Positions 1 to 8,983 of a stretch of 64,000 nucleotides of DNA are shown in pieces. The notes beneath the pieces were generated by a model. That model worked only from the letters and a program-made list of their open reading frames with translations. It had not been told where the DNA came from and made no database searches. Position 1 is the stretch's first letter, and each line of letters begins with the position of its first letter. This stretch comes from Lysobacter soyae (lineage in GTDB: Bacteria; Pseudomonadota; Gammaproteobacteria; Xanthomonadales; Xanthomonadaceae). Made by a program: the position numbers and the translations under genes. Location: assembly GCF_019551435.1 (NCBI RefSeq), contig NZ_CP080544.1, positions 496,001 to 560,000 of the forward strand, in the 5' to 3' direction.

Positions 1-1
1 T

Positions 2-409
2 TTGGTTCATGGGGATTGGAAGGGCACCGCCCGCGGCTCAGTCGAACCGCAGCTGGCGCGTGGCTTGGACGTCCTGCTCGAAATCGATTGGCAGGGGGCA
101 CGGCAGGTCCGCGACAAGGTTGGCGAAGCGATCGGCATCTTCATCTTGCCGCCTTCGGTCGAGGCCTTGGATCAGCGCATGCGCAAGCGCGCACAGGATT
201 CCGAAGACACCATCGCCAAGCGTTTGGCGGCGGCGCGCGACGAAATGAGTCATTTCGGCGAGTTCGATTACCTCATTGTCAATGAGGATTTCGAGACCGC
301 CCTGGACGAGCTCGCGGCGATCTTCAAAGCCAGTCGCCTGCGCCGGAGCGCACAGATGCTTCGGCACGACCGCTTGATTCGCGGGTTGCTCGCCGAGCCA
401 AACGCGTAA
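2..409 (+). CDS. gmk: Guanylate kinase, C-terminal part (cut by window start)
   Basis: Guanylate kinase phosphorylates GMP to GDP with ATP in the cytoplasm. Only about the last 135 residues are present. The P-loop end lies before the window, so the apparent start at base 2 is not a real start. The segment [11 protein letters not shown] matches the conserved GMP kinase signature around the core strand, and the following [15 protein letters not shown] stretch matches the lid region. The next gene is rpoZ and then spoT, the same order as in E. coli and xanthomonads, which supports the call. The stop at 407-409 is followed by a 109-base gap containing a promoter for rpoZ. Confidence 0.92.
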   Translation: MVHGDWKGTARGSVEPQLARGLDVLLEIDWQGARQVRDKVGEAIGIFILPPSVEALDQRMRKRAQDSEDTIAKRLAAARDEMSHFGEFDYLIVNEDFETALDELAAIFKASRLRRSAQMLRHDRLIRGLLAEPNA

Positions 410-443
410 GCCATTGAAAGTAGGCGATTTTTACACGTTGCTA

Positions 444-472
444 TTGCAACCGGGCGCCTCGATCCTTACACT
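444..472 (+). promoter_or_regulatory. Predicted sigma70 promoter of rpoZ
   Basis: TTGCAA at 444-449 and TACACT at 467-472 are separated by exactly 17 bases, in the gap between gmk and rpoZ. The transcript would have a leader of about 40 bases, containing a small hairpin (GGCGG/CCGCC, about 495-511) just before the start codon. This is a sequence match only. Confidence 0.55.
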
Positions 473-518
473 AACAGGTCCATTTCCGAAGAGGGCGGTT
501 TACAGCCGCCGATTGCCC

Positions 519-818
519 ATGGCACGTATCACCGTTGAAGATTGCATGCAGGTCGTAGACAACCGCTTCGATCTGGTCATCATGGCCGCCAAGCGCGCCC
601 GCCAGCTGGCCAAGGGTGTTGAAGCCCGTCTCGACAACAGCGAAAACCAAGACAAGCCGACCGTGCTCGCCTTGCGTGAAATCGCCGACCGCAAGATCGA
701 CAACGCCTTCATCAGCCGTGTCGAGAAGGAAGAGAAAGAACGCCGTGACCGCGAAGCGCTCGAGTGGGCTGCTGCCGAAGTGGTCGGTGACGACGACATG
801 GCGCGCGGCGACGACTGA
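519..818 (+). CDS. rpoZ: RNA polymerase omega subunit
   Basis: The omega subunit binds the beta-prime subunit, helps RNA polymerase assembly, and in proteobacteria forms part of a ppGpp-binding site. The 99-residue protein begins [20 protein letters not shown], the usual omega N-terminus, and has an acidic C-terminal tail. The open frame extends upstream to 414, but the ATG at 519 is chosen because the family starts there. No clear Shine-Dalgarno precedes it. It lies between gmk and spoT, as in E. coli, and is followed by its own intrinsic terminator (840-862). Confidence 0.95.
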   Translation: MARITVEDCMQVVDNRFDLVIMAAKRARQLAKGVEARLDNSENQDKPTVLALREIADRKIDNAFISRVEKEEKERRDREALEWAAAEVVGDDDMARGDD

Positions 819-839
819 TCGCAGCACGTGGTTGGAAAG

Positions 840-862
840 CGCCCACTCCGGTGGGCGTTTTT
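840..862 (+). terminator. Intrinsic terminator after rpoZ
   Basis: CGCCCAC at 840-846 pairs with GTGGGCG at 851-857 around a 4-base loop, followed by five T (858-862). It separates rpoZ from spoT, so spoT needs read-through or its own promoter. Confidence 0.8.
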
Positions 863-915
863 GTTTGCGGGCCTTAGGATTGCCCGATTCGCCCTTCGCG
901 GGTTAGGCTCGAAAG

Positions 916-3108
916 ATGCATACGCCGATGTCCGAGATCCCTGCCCATCCGCATGACGGCACCGCTGCCGGAGTGCCGGATTATGTGCAGGACTTGGAGC
1001 AGATTGCCGCCTATTTGACGGCGCCGGAGCGCGAGACCTTGCGTCGCGCGTGGCGGGTGGGCGCGGCCGCGCATGTCGGTCAAAACCGCAAGTCCGGCGA
1101 ACCCTACATTACCCATCCGGTCGCGGTGGCGGCGATCTTGGCCGAGCTCGGTCTCGATATCGAAACACTGGTGGCGGCCATTTTGCACGACACCATCGAA
1201 GACACACCGGTCACGCGCGTGGAGATTGCGGCGCAATTCGGTGAGTCCGTGGCGGAAATTGTCGAAGGTCTGACCAAGCTCGACAAGCTGAAGTTTCGTG
1301 ATCGTCAGGAAGCGGCGGCGGAAAGCTTTCGCAAAATGATGTTGGCGATGTCGCGCGACTTGCGCGTCATCCTGATCAAGCTGGCTGATCGACTGCACAA
1401 CATGCGTACTTTGGGCGCGCAATCCTCCGAAGCGCGGACGCGCATCGCCCGGGAGACCTTGGAAATCTACGCGCCGATCGCGCAACGCCTCGGCATGAAC
1501 ATCATGAAGGCCGAGTTGCAGGATCTCGGCTTCCGTGCCCTGCATCCGTGGCGTTACGCAGCCATTAGCGAACACATCCAGCAGCAGCCCGTCGTGCGCC
1601 GCGAAGCCATGGTGCAGGTGGAGGCGCAGCTAGCGCACCGGCTCGCGTCTGAAGGTCTCGCGCATACCTTGGTCGGGCGGGTGAAGTCGCCTTTCAGCAT
1701 CTACACCAAAATGCGCGCCGAGCAGAAAACGGTCGAGCAGGTGTTGGATGTGTTCGGGTTCCGCGTCATTGTCGAGAATGTCCGCGATTGCTATTACGCG
1801 CTCGGTTTGGTGCATTCGGTGTTCAAACCGCTGGATGGCCGGTTCCGTGATTTCGTTGCGATTCCCAAAGCCAACGGTTACCAATCCCTGCACACGGTGT
1901 TGTTCGGTCCTTACGGTGCACCGATCGAAGTGCAAATTCGAACGCGCGAAATGGATCGGGTCGCGGAGCGCGGTGTGGCGGCGCATTGGACCTACAAGAT
2001 CGGCGGCGAAACCAGCGCGCCGTTGAATCGTGCCAATGCATGGATTTCCAGCATGGTCGAATCCGAGCGCAACGCCGGCTCGTCTCTCGAGTTTCTTGAA
2101 AACGTCAAAGTCGATCTGTATCCGGACGAGGTCTACGTCTTCACGCCCAAGGGCAAGATTCTTTCGCTCCCACGCAATGCCACCGCATTGGATTTCGCTT
2201 ACGTGGTGCACACCGACGTGGGCAATCAGGCGGTCACCTCGCGCATCGACGGCAAGTTGGCGCCGCTGCGCACCAAACTGTCGAGTGGACAGACCGTCGA
2301 CATCGTGACCGCGAAATCCGCTTCACCCAGTACACAGTGGCTCGAGTTCGTGGTGACAGCGAAAGCGCGATCCGCGATTCGCCAGCAATTGAAGCAATTG
2401 GAACACGAGGATGCCGTGCGACTCGGTCACCGGATGATCGAGCGCGCCTTCCAAAGTATCGGTATCGGTTTCGACAAGGTCAGCGAAGCGCGATTGAATC
2501 GCTGGCTGGCCGACAACCGTTACCCCAGACTCGAAGCCTTGTTGGAAGATGTGGCGCTCGGCAAACGTGTGGCGTCGCGTGTTGCCGGTGAGCTGTTGGC
2601 GGATGAGGCGCGGGTGGTCGATCGCCGCCGCCGCGGCTCACCGCAGGAAGCATTGGCGGCATTGGCGGCAGACCACCTCACCTTGAACGGTTCCGAGGGC
2701 GGCGTGGTGTCGTTCGCGCAATGCTGCATGCCGATTCCCGGCGACAAAATCATGGGCTACCAAAGTGCGGAGCGCGGCATCGTCGTCCATCAAATCGATT
2801 GCGCGAATGTGCCGGAATTCATGCGTCATCCCGAGCGCTGCATTTCAATGAGTTGGGATGAAAAGGTCGAAGGCGAGTACACCACGCGCATTATCGTGAT
2901 CAGTGACAACCGGCCCGGTGTGCTGGCGCAAATCGCCTCTGTGATTGCGCAAGGCGAGTCGAATATCGCCAATGTCGATTACTTGGAGCGCGATGCGCGC
3001 ACCGCCACCATTCGTTTTGTGGTGGAAGTGAAGGATACTAACCACCTTGCGGATTTAATTCGACGGATGCGCAGGTTGGAAGCCGTGCACAGCGCCGAAC
3101 GCGAGTGA
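916..3108 (+). CDS. spoT: Bifunctional (p)ppGpp synthetase/hydrolase
   Basis: A RelA/SpoT-family enzyme that makes and degrades the alarmone (p)ppGpp in the stringent response. It has 730 residues. The N-terminal HD hydrolase domain is intact, with HD at residues 91-92 in ILHDTIEDT, which indicates hydrolase activity and rules out a RelA-only enzyme. The synthetase domain contains ANGYQSLH and VEVQIRT, and is followed by a TGS domain (about 398-458), a helical/zinc-finger region with CC at 603-604, and a C-terminal ACT domain (about 655-722). The loop that is RxKD in bifunctional enzymes reads RFRD (309-312). An alternative start is the ATG at 928. RidA follows 26 bases after the stop. Confidence 0.95.
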   Translation: MHTPMSEIPAHPHDGTAAGVPDYVQDLEQIAAYLTAPERETLRRAWRVGAAAHVGQNRKSGEPYITHPVAVAAILAELGLDIETLVAAILHDTIEDTPVTRVEIAAQFGESVAEIVEGLTKLDKLKFRDRQEAAAESFRKMMLAMSRDLRVILIKLADRLHNMRTLGAQSSEARTRIARETLEIYAPIAQRLGMNIMKAELQDLGFRALHPWRYAAISEHIQQQPVVRREAMVQVEAQLAHRLASEGLAHTLVGRVKSPFSIYTKMRAEQKTVEQVLDVFGFRVIVENVRDCYYALGLVHSVFKPLDGRFRDFVAIPKANGYQSLHTVLFGPYGAPIEVQIRTREMDRVAERGVAAHWTYKIGGETSAPLNRANAWISSMVESERNAGSSLEFLENVKVDLYPDEVYVFTPKGKILSLPRNATALDFAYVVHTDVGNQAVTSRIDGKLAPLRTKLSSGQTVDIVTAKSASPSTQWLEFVVTAKARSAIRQQLKQLEHEDAVRLGHRMIERAFQSIGIGFDKVSEARLNRWLADNRYPRLEALLEDVALGKRVASRVAGELLADEARVVDRRRRGSPQEALAALAADHLTLNGSEGGVVSFAQCCMPIPGDKIMGYQSAERGIVVHQIDCANVPEFMRHPERCISMSWDEKVEGEYTTRIIVISDNRPGVLAQIASVIAQGESNIANVDYLERDARTATIRFVVEVKDTNHLADLIRRMRRLEAVHSAERE

Positions 3109-3134
3109 CCTTACATACACGATCAGGATTCAAC

Positions 3135-3518
3135 ATGGCCTTTGACATCATTCAGACCGATCAAGCTCCGGCAGCAATCGGCACCTACTCGCAAGCCGTG
3201 CGCGCGGGCAAAACCGTATATATCTCCGGCGCGATTCCGTTGGTGCCTGCCACCGGCGACATCGTCGAGGGCGATTTCGAAGCGCAGGTTCGCGAGGCGT
3301 TTGCCAACCTCAAGGCCATTTGCGTGGCAGCGGGCGGTGATCTCGGCAAAGTGGCACGTTTGGGCTTGTATCTGACCGACCTTTCAAATTTCGGCACCTG
3401 CAATGCCGTCATGACCGAGCTGTTTTCCGCGCCGTATCCGGCACGATCCACGATCGAAGTCAAAGGCTTGCCGCGCGGTGTCGCCTTCGAAGTCGATGCC
3501 GTCATGGTGCTCGACTAA
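3135..3518 (+). CDS. ridA: RidA family 2-iminobutanoate/2-iminopropanoate deaminase
   Basis: RidA (YjgF/YER057c) hydrolyses reactive enamine/imine intermediates released by PLP enzymes such as threonine dehydratase, protecting other PLP enzymes. The protein has 127 residues, the normal size, and shows the catalytic arginine R104 in PARSTIEV and the typical PAAIGTYSQAV start. The ATG at 3135 is preferred over the upstream in-frame start at 3105, which overlaps spoT, because AGGATT lies just before it. It sits between spoT and recG and is probably cotranscribed with them. Confidence 0.93.
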   Translation: MAFDIIQTDQAPAAIGTYSQAVRAGKTVYISGAIPLVPATGDIVEGDFEAQVREAFANLKAICVAAGGDLGKVARLGLYLTDLSNFGTCNAVMTELFSAPYPARSTIEVKGLPRGVAFEVDAVMVLD

Positions 3519-3521
3519 GCG

Positions 3522-5633
3522 ATGCCGCGGCAGGTCAAACCTGCACCCGCCCTGGTTCCACAAGGCGAACGCGCGCTCTCGACCCTGCCGGGCATCGGCC
3601 CGGCGATTGCAGGCAAGCTCGCCCGCGTCGGCTTGGTGCAGCTTCGCGACCTGTGGTTTTGGTTGCCACGCAGTTATGAAGATCGCACCCAGCTGACGCC
3701 GATTGCGGCATTGCGCAGCTGTGAAGTCGCACAGGTCGAAGGGCGCGTTATTGCGGTTGAAAGCGGGTTTCGCTTTCGAAAAGCTTTGCGCGTGATCATC
3801 GAAGACGACGAGGGTCGATCCTTGGCCCTGCGTTTTTTCAACTACCGAAGCCAACAAGTCGCGCAATTTAACGTGGGCGCCAGAGTGCGTTGTCACGGTA
3901 CGCCGCGCCCGGGCGCGCGCGGCTTCGAGATGATTCATCCGACTTATCGCGTGCTTGCCGATGCCGATGAGGCGCCACTCAGCGAACGGCTGGATCCGGT
4001 GTATTCGGTGCCAGACGGCATTACGTCTGCCTCGATGCGGCGCTGGGTGGACCTAGCCCTCAAGCATTTGCCTGCGGACGAAGCAATCGAGTTGCTGCCG
4101 GCTGACCGCACAGCGGATTTGCGTTTGCCGGGTCTGCGCGAAGCATTGTTGACTTTGCATCGTCCTCCGGCGGATGTCGATTTGAATGCCTTGCGCAGCG
4201 GCATGCATCCAGCGCAACGGCGGATCGCGTTGGAGGAACTGCTTGCGCATCATTTGAGCTTGCGTCGGCGCCGGATGTCCCTGAGGGCGGAGCCGGGCGT
4301 TGCGCTAAAAGATGCACAAGGGGCTTTGCAAACATTGCTTGCCGCATTGCCGTTTGAATTGACGTCGGCACAAAAGCGCAGTCTGAAGGCTGTGGTCAAA
4401 GACATGTCGACCGATGCGCCGATGATGCGCTTGCTGCAAGGAGATGTGGGCTCCGGCAAAACGGTGATTGCCGCGCTGGCGGCGATGCAGGCCGTCGGTT
4501 CGGGGTATCAAGCGGCCATCATGGCGCCCACGGATTTGTTGTCAGAACAGCACTTCAAGAACTTGGACGCTTGGCTAACACCGCTGGGGGTCCGGGTTGT
4601 GCGCTTGTCGAGCCGTGTGATTGGCAAGGCGCGGTCAGCCGTGCTCGACGACATTGCCAGTGGTGTCGCGCAGGTTGTTGTCGGGACGCATGCGCTCATG
4701 CAAGAGGCCATCGCATTCAAATCTCTGGCGTTGGCGGTCATTGATGAGCAGCATCGCTTCGGCGTCCAACAGCGGCTTGCGCTGCGCGACAAAGGTCTCG
4801 GCGCCGGATACGTTCCGCACCAACTGGTGATGACCGCGACGCCGATTCCGCGAACGTTGGCGATGTCGGCCTATGCGGATTTGGATGTATCGGTGATTGA
4901 TGAATTGCCCCCCGGACGCACGCCGATTCTCACGGTATCGATCGATGAGCGGCGTCGCGAAGAGTTGGTGGCGCGGGTGCGTGCGGCCTGTGCGGAAGGT
5001 CGGCAAGCCTATTGGGTCTGCACATTGATCGATGAATCGGACGAGATCGAGGCGCAGGCTGCCGAAGCGACTTTGGCGCGCTTGCAAGCGCTGCTTCCCG
5101 AATTGCGCATCGGCCTGGTGCATGGCCGTATTAAACCGAAAGCGCGACAGGAGGCGATGTCGGCTTTCAAGGCCGGTGACCTCGATATTCTGGTCGCAAC
5201 CACCGTCATCGAGGTGGGCGTCGATGTGCCGAATGCGTCGTTGATGGTGATCGAAAACGCAGAGCGGCTGGGCCTGGCGCAGCTGCACCAGTTGCGTGGA
5301 CGGGTGGGGCGTGGCAGTGCTGCTTCCACCTGCGTACTGATGTATCAATCACCGGTGGGGCAGATCGCCCGTGCGCGCATCGATACTTTGCGTGAGACCA
5401 ATGACGGTTTCAAAATCGCCGAGAAAGACATGGAACTTCGCGGGCCGGGCGAACTGCTAGGTACGCGGCAAACCGGATTGGCCAATTTTCGTGTGGCGGA
5501 TTTGATGCGTGACGTCGATCTGTTGCCGACGGTGCACCGCCTCGCCGAAGAATTGTTGCAGGCCGCGCCGCGCACCGCCGACCAATTGGTCGCGCGGTGG
5601 GTGGGCAGTTCCGAGCGTTATGCGTCGGCTTGA
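3522..5633 (+). CDS. recG: ATP-dependent DNA helicase RecG
   Basis: RecG remodels stalled replication forks and Holliday junctions. The 703-residue protein has an N-terminal wedge/OB-fold domain, which contacts branched DNA, followed by two helicase domains. Walker A is GDVGSGKT at 307-314, Walker B/motif II is DEQH at 408-411, and later motifs include TATPIPRT and the QLRGRVGRG arginine-finger motif VI. The C-terminal part has the GPGELLGTRQTG segment typical of RecG. It starts three bases after ridA, with no obvious ribosome-binding site. Its 3' end overlaps the convergent DUF475 gene by 16 bases. Confidence 0.96.
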   Translation: MPRQVKPAPALVPQGERALSTLPGIGPAIAGKLARVGLVQLRDLWFWLPRSYEDRTQLTPIAALRSCEVAQVEGRVIAVESGFRFRKALRVIIEDDEGRSLALRFFNYRSQQVAQFNVGARVRCHGTPRPGARGFEMIHPTYRVLADADEAPLSERLDPVYSVPDGITSASMRRWVDLALKHLPADEAIELLPADRTADLRLPGLREALLTLHRPPADVDLNALRSGMHPAQRRIALEELLAHHLSLRRRRMSLRAEPGVALKDAQGALQTLLAALPFELTSAQKRSLKAVVKDMSTDAPMMRLLQGDVGSGKTVIAALAAMQAVGSGYQAAIMAPTDLLSEQHFKNLDAWLTPLGVRVVRLSSRVIGKARSAVLDDIASGVAQVVVGTHALMQEAIAFKSLALAVIDEQHRFGVQQRLALRDKGLGAGYVPHQLVMTATPIPRTLAMSAYADLDVSVIDELPPGRTPILTVSIDERRREELVARVRAACAEGRQAYWVCTLIDESDEIEAQAAEATLARLQALLPELRIGLVHGRIKPKARQEAMSAFKAGDLDILVATTVIEVGVDVPNASLMVIENAERLGLAQLHQLRGRVGRGSAASTCVLMYQSPVGQIARARIDTLRETNDGFKIAEKDMELRGPGELLGTRQTGLANFRVADLMRDVDLLPTVHRLAEELLQAAPRTADQLVARWVGSSERYASA

Positions 5634-6667
5634 GGCGCGCCGCGCTGGGCGCGATTGAAACGCACCGAACTCATCAGCGAGGCTGCGATGAACACGACGC
5701 CGAGCAGTCCCGTGATCCACTCGGGAACGTGGTGGACGATGCCCGCCAGCATGATCACGGCCAGCACGCCGATGGCGTAATGCGCACCGTGCTCGAGATA
5801 CACGTATTGATTGAGCGTGCCACGTTTGACCAGATGGATGGTCATCGAGCGAACGAACATCGCGCCGATGGCAAGACCCAGCATGATGATTACGACATCG
5901 CGGGTGATCGCGAATGCGCCGATGACGCCGTCAAAAGAGAACGACGCATCCAGGACTTCCAAGTAGATGAAGGCGGCCACGCCGGTGCGTTTGACCACGG
6001 TGACGACGCCGTTGTCGTCGACGTGTTCGGATTCACCGAAGAGGCTCGCGATCAGATCGACGCCCACGTACAAAATGATGCCAGCCATGCCAGCGACAAG
6101 AACACTGTGCTGCAGCGTCTCCGGCACGAACCAGCGTGTTGCGAACAGGACGCACAAGGCGACCATGGTCGCGATGCTGTCTAGCTTGCCGAGTTGCGAC
6201 ATCTTGCGTTCGAAACCGCCGAGCCAATGGCGCTCACGCGCGGTGTCGAACAGGAAGTTCAAGAAAACCAACAACAGGAACATCGAACCGAAGGCGGCGA
6301 TCGACGGGTAGGCCTCATGGAGATGCTGTGAATATTCGGCCGGGCGGCTGAGGGCCATATCAATCACTGACACCAACGGCACGTGCGCCGCCACCGCCAC
6401 AATCACGATCGGGAAAACCAGTCGCATACCGAACACAGCCACCAAAATACCGACGGTCAGAAACATCCGCCGCCAGAAGGCATCCATGTCGCGCAGAACT
6501 CCAGCGTTGACCACGGCGTTGTCGAACGACAGCGAGACTTCCAAAACCCCGAGAACCAGTGCCAGCCACAGGGCGTTGCCGATGCCCATGCCCGTCCGAG
6601 TGCCCCACCAGCCCGCAATGGCCAGGCAGATAAAGGTGACAATGAACGACCAGCGAAAATCCTTCAT
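5618..6667 (-). CDS. DUF475/TerC-superfamily integral membrane protein
   Basis: A 349-residue polytopic membrane protein with about eight or nine hydrophobic helices. It has two internally related acidic motifs, VSLSFDNAVVNA near the N-terminus and ASFSFDGVIGAF in the second half. This is the pattern of TerC/Alx/DUF475 proteins, several of which export Mn2+ or act in metal or tellurite stress, so metal transport is inferred from the family and not shown here. The ATG at 6667 (MKDFRWSF) is preferred over 6715, which would add a non-hydrophobic leader. The gene is convergent with recG, overlapping it by 16 bases. No yybP-ykoY manganese riboswitch could be recognised in the short upstream region. 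Confidence 0.85.
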   Translation of the reverse strand: MKDFRWSFIVTFICLAIAGWWGTRTGMGIGNALWLALVLGVLEVSLSFDNAVVNAGVLRDMDAFWRRMFLTVGILVAVFGMRLVFPIVIVAVAAHVPLVSVIDMALSRPAEYSQHLHEAYPSIAAFGSMFLLLVFLNFLFDTARERHWLGGFERKMSQLGKLDSIATMVALCVLFATRWFVPETLQHSVLVAGMAGIILYVGVDLIASLFGESEHVDDNGVVTVVKRTGVAAFIYLEVLDASFSFDGVIGAFAITRDVVIIMLGLAIGAMFVRSMTIHLVKRGTLNQYVYLEHGAHYAIGVLAVIMLAGIVHHVPEWITGLLGVVFIAASLMSSVRFNRAQRGAPQADA

Positions 6668-6762
6668 AGGGGCACAAACCTCGGGTTTTCTGAACAGAGC
6701 GGGACATTCTCGCATTTCAGGCCCGATCCGGCGGGCGTTTTTCCGAAATACCGTGGGCGGAC

Positions 6763-6791
6763 TTGCACACGGGAGCGAGTGCAGCTATAGT
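6763..6791 (+). promoter_or_regulatory. Predicted sigma70 promoter of rpmE2
   Basis: TTGCAC at 6763-6768 and TATAGT at 6786-6791 with exactly 17 bases between them lie 31 bases before the L31 start codon. This is the best-matching vegetative promoter in the window. Confidence 0.75.
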
Positions 6792-6822
6792 GTGCGGCTC
6801 ACTCACGTATTACCGGTGCAAC

Positions 6823-7065
6823 ATGAAGCCCGAACTCCATCCTGAATACCGCGAAGTCGTTTTCCAAGACATGACTTCCGATTTCAAGTTCCTCACCCGT
6901 TCGACCCTTGGCAGCAAGGAAACGGTGAAATGGGAAGACGGCAACGAATACCCGCTGATCAAAGTGGATATCTCGTCGGCCTCGCACCCGTTCTACACCG
7001 GTCAGAACAAAATCGTCGACACCAGCGGTCGCATCGACAAGTTCAAGAAGCGCTACGCCAAGTAA
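6823..7065 (+). CDS. rpmE2: 50S ribosomal protein L31 type B
   Basis: An 80-residue L31 paralog of the C-minus type. It lacks the CxxC zinc ligands of ordinary L31 and contains no cysteine at all. In many bacteria this type replaces the zinc-containing L31 under zinc limitation, usually under Zur control. The sequence starts [17 protein letters not shown] and ends DKFKKRYAK, both typical. No Zur-like dyad is obvious over the promoter, and the strong consensus promoter suggests it may be the main, constitutive L31 here (inference). It is monocistronic and followed by a strong terminator. Confidence 0.94.
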   Translation: MKPELHPEYREVVFQDMTSDFKFLTRSTLGSKETVKWEDGNEYPLIKVDISSASHPFYTGQNKIVDTSGRIDKFKKRYAK

Positions 7066-7092
7066 TCGGCGCGAAGCTGCTGTATCCGGAAA

Positions 7093-7121
7093 ACGGTCGC
7101 CACAGGCGGCCGTTTTTTTTT
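7093..7121 (+). terminator. Intrinsic terminator after rpmE2
   Basis: ACGGTCGCC (7093-7101) pairs with GGCGGCCGT (7105-7113), with one G-T pair and a 3-base loop, followed by a run of nine T (7113-7121). Confidence 0.9.
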
Positions 7122-7268
7122 GCCCGGACACGCCGGCTTTCGCACGGCGACCGTACGCTTGCGGGCGCCATCGTGATCGCCGCCATCATGGGCTCGTGCG
7201 ATAATTGATGCGATGCAATACGGTCGGTTCGGGACAGCCCGCCGACGCCACCCAAAAAGGAGCAATAC

Positions 7269-8549
7269 GTGTCCGATTCGAAGATGGCCGCCCTGAGTGT
7301 GGGCGACAAAGCAACCCAGTTGCCGGTGATCGAGCCAGTGCTGGGACAACCCTGCATTGATATCGCCAAGCTGCCGAAGGAGACCGGTCATTTCACCTAC
7401 GACAATGGATTCACAGCGACAGCTTCCTGCCGCTCTGCGATCACCTATATCGATGGCGACGCCGGTGTCTTGTTGTATCGCGGCTATCCCATCGAGCAAT
7501 TGGCCGAAAAATCCAGCTTCCTGGAAGTCGCCTATTTGTTGATGAACGGCGAAGTGCCGTCCAAAGACGAATTCGCAAAATTCGAAAGCGAAGTCACCCA
7601 CCACTCCATGCTCAACGAACGCTTCAAGCAGTTCGTTGAAGGTTTCCATCACGACGCGCACCCGATGGCGATGATGATGGGCATGTTGGGCTCGATGGCG
7701 AGCTTCTATCACAACAATCTCGACTACGAAGATCCGGAACAACGTCGTTTGGCGGCGATTCGTCTGATTGCCAAAGTTCCGACTATTGCCGCGTTGTGCT
7801 ATCGCCATCGCATCGGCTGGCCGAGCGCGTATCCGCGTAACAACCTCGAATATGTGAATCGCTTCCTGCACAACATGTTCGAAGTGCCGAGCGAGCCCTT
7901 GGATTTGAATCCTGTTGCGGCCAAGGCCTTGGATCTGCTGTTCATCCTGCACGCCGATCACGAGCAAAACGCTTCCACCTCGACGGTGCGCCTGGTAGGT
8001 TCCACCGGTGCCAATCCGTACGCCTGTGTGGCTTCGGGGGTCGCCGCGCTTTGGGGTCCGGCACATGGCGGCGCCAACGAAGCCGTGCTGAAAATGCTCG
8101 AAGAAATCGGTACCGCATCAAACGTGCAAAGTGCCGTCGACAAAGCCAAGGACAAGGAATCAGGCTTCCGTCTGATGGGCTTCGGTCACCGCGTTTACAA
8201 GAACTTCGATCCGCGCGCGAAGATCATCCGCGAAATGACCTACAAGGTCTTGAACGATCTCGGCGTGCAAGATCCGTTGCTCGACGTTGCCATGAAGCTG
8301 GAAGAAGCCGCGTTGAAGGATGATTACTTCGTGCAACGCAAGCTTTACCCGAATGTGGATTTCTACAGCGGCATCATTTACAAGGCATTGAACATCCCGG
8401 CGGAAATGTTCACCGTCATGTTCGCGATCGCGCGTACCGCCGGTTGGGTCTCGCATTGGTTGGAACAACAGAACGATCCGGAGAACAAGATCGGACGCCC
8501 GCGTCAGGTCTATACCGGCGCCGCGACCCGCGATTTCCCGAATCGCTGA
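7269..8549 (+). CDS. gltA: Citrate synthase
   Basis: Citrate synthase condenses oxaloacetate and acetyl-CoA, the entry step of the TCA cycle. The 426-residue protein has the size of the large hexameric type II enzymes of Gram-negatives. Active-site segments are present: HADHEQNAST, GPAHGGANEAV with its catalytic histidine, and GFGHRVYKNFDPRA. The start codon is GTG at 7269, supported by the AAAGGAG ribosome-binding site seven bases upstream; no ATG in that frame fits better. The gene has its own strong terminator and a 203-base upstream gap in which no convincing promoter was found (GATAAT at 7200-7205 is a weak -10 candidate). Confidence 0.96.
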   Translation: MSDSKMAALSVGDKATQLPVIEPVLGQPCIDIAKLPKETGHFTYDNGFTATASCRSAITYIDGDAGVLLYRGYPIEQLAEKSSFLEVAYLLMNGEVPSKDEFAKFESEVTHHSMLNERFKQFVEGFHHDAHPMAMMMGMLGSMASFYHNNLDYEDPEQRRLAAIRLIAKVPTIAALCYRHRIGWPSAYPRNNLEYVNRFLHNMFEVPSEPLDLNPVAAKALDLLFILHADHEQNASTSTVRLVGSTGANPYACVASGVAALWGPAHGGANEAVLKMLEEIGTASNVQSAVDKAKDKESGFRLMGFGHRVYKNFDPRAKIIREMTYKVLNDLGVQDPLLDVAMKLEEAALKDDYFVQRKLYPNVDFYSGIIYKALNIPAEMFTVMFAIARTAGWVSHWLEQQNDPENKIGRPRQVYTGAATRDFPNR

Positions 8550-8566
8550 TCCGCGTTCAACGTATC

Positions 8567-8594
8567 AAAGCCCCGCTAAAGCGGGGCTTTTTTT
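8567..8594 (+). terminator. Intrinsic terminator after gltA
   Basis: AGCCCCGC (8569-8576) pairs perfectly with GCGGGGCT (8581-8588) around TAAA, followed by T through 8594. Confidence 0.92.
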
Positions 8595-8705
8595 ATGGGC
8601 AATGGTTAACGCGATTTAATCCGTTGGCATGTTTGCGACAAGGTGCCGCGGACTAGCGTTGACTTCACAGGGCAAGCCCGCCCCCGAGCCGCTACGGAGT
8701 CGAAC

Positions 8706-8933
8706 ATGCGCAAGACATTTCTTTCCCTCGCAATGTCGGTGATGTCCCTCACCGCCTTCAACGCCTCGGCTGCTTCACAAGTCGCGGCGCCGACCAAAGC
8801 AACCAGCGCTTCGAAAGCAGCCGCCACGCGTTGCCGCGGCGACAGCGGTCGATTCATCAAATGCGCACCTAATCCTGTCGCTGCCCACACCTGCCGTGAT
8901 GCAAAGGGCAAGTTCGCCAGCTGCAAGGCCTGA
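8706..8933 (+). CDS. Small secreted protein with duplicated CR..G[RK]F..C motif
   Basis: A 75-residue protein of unknown function. Residues 1-22 form a clear Sec signal peptide ending in NASA, leaving a mature chain of about 53 residues. The mature part holds two copies of one motif, CRGDSGRFIKC and CRDAKGKFASC, so it has four cysteines that could form two disulfides in the periplasm or outside the cell. The ATG at 8706 is chosen over the upstream GTG because the signal peptide starts there and GGAG lies just before it. It is followed by a second small secreted protein and probably shares its transcript. Confidence 0.75.
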   Translation: MRKTFLSLAMSVMSLTAFNASAASQVAAPTKATSASKAAATRCRGDSGRFIKCAPNPVAAHTCRDAKGKFASCKA

Positions 8934-8983
8934 TTTCGCGTTTTCCCCCGCAACACTCCCAACCCCAAAAAAAGGATAGTCCC

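Noticed and set aside
6668-6762. yybP-ykoY manganese riboswitch before the DUF475 gene
   Set aside because: The leader is short and none of the conserved aptamer segments could be recognised.
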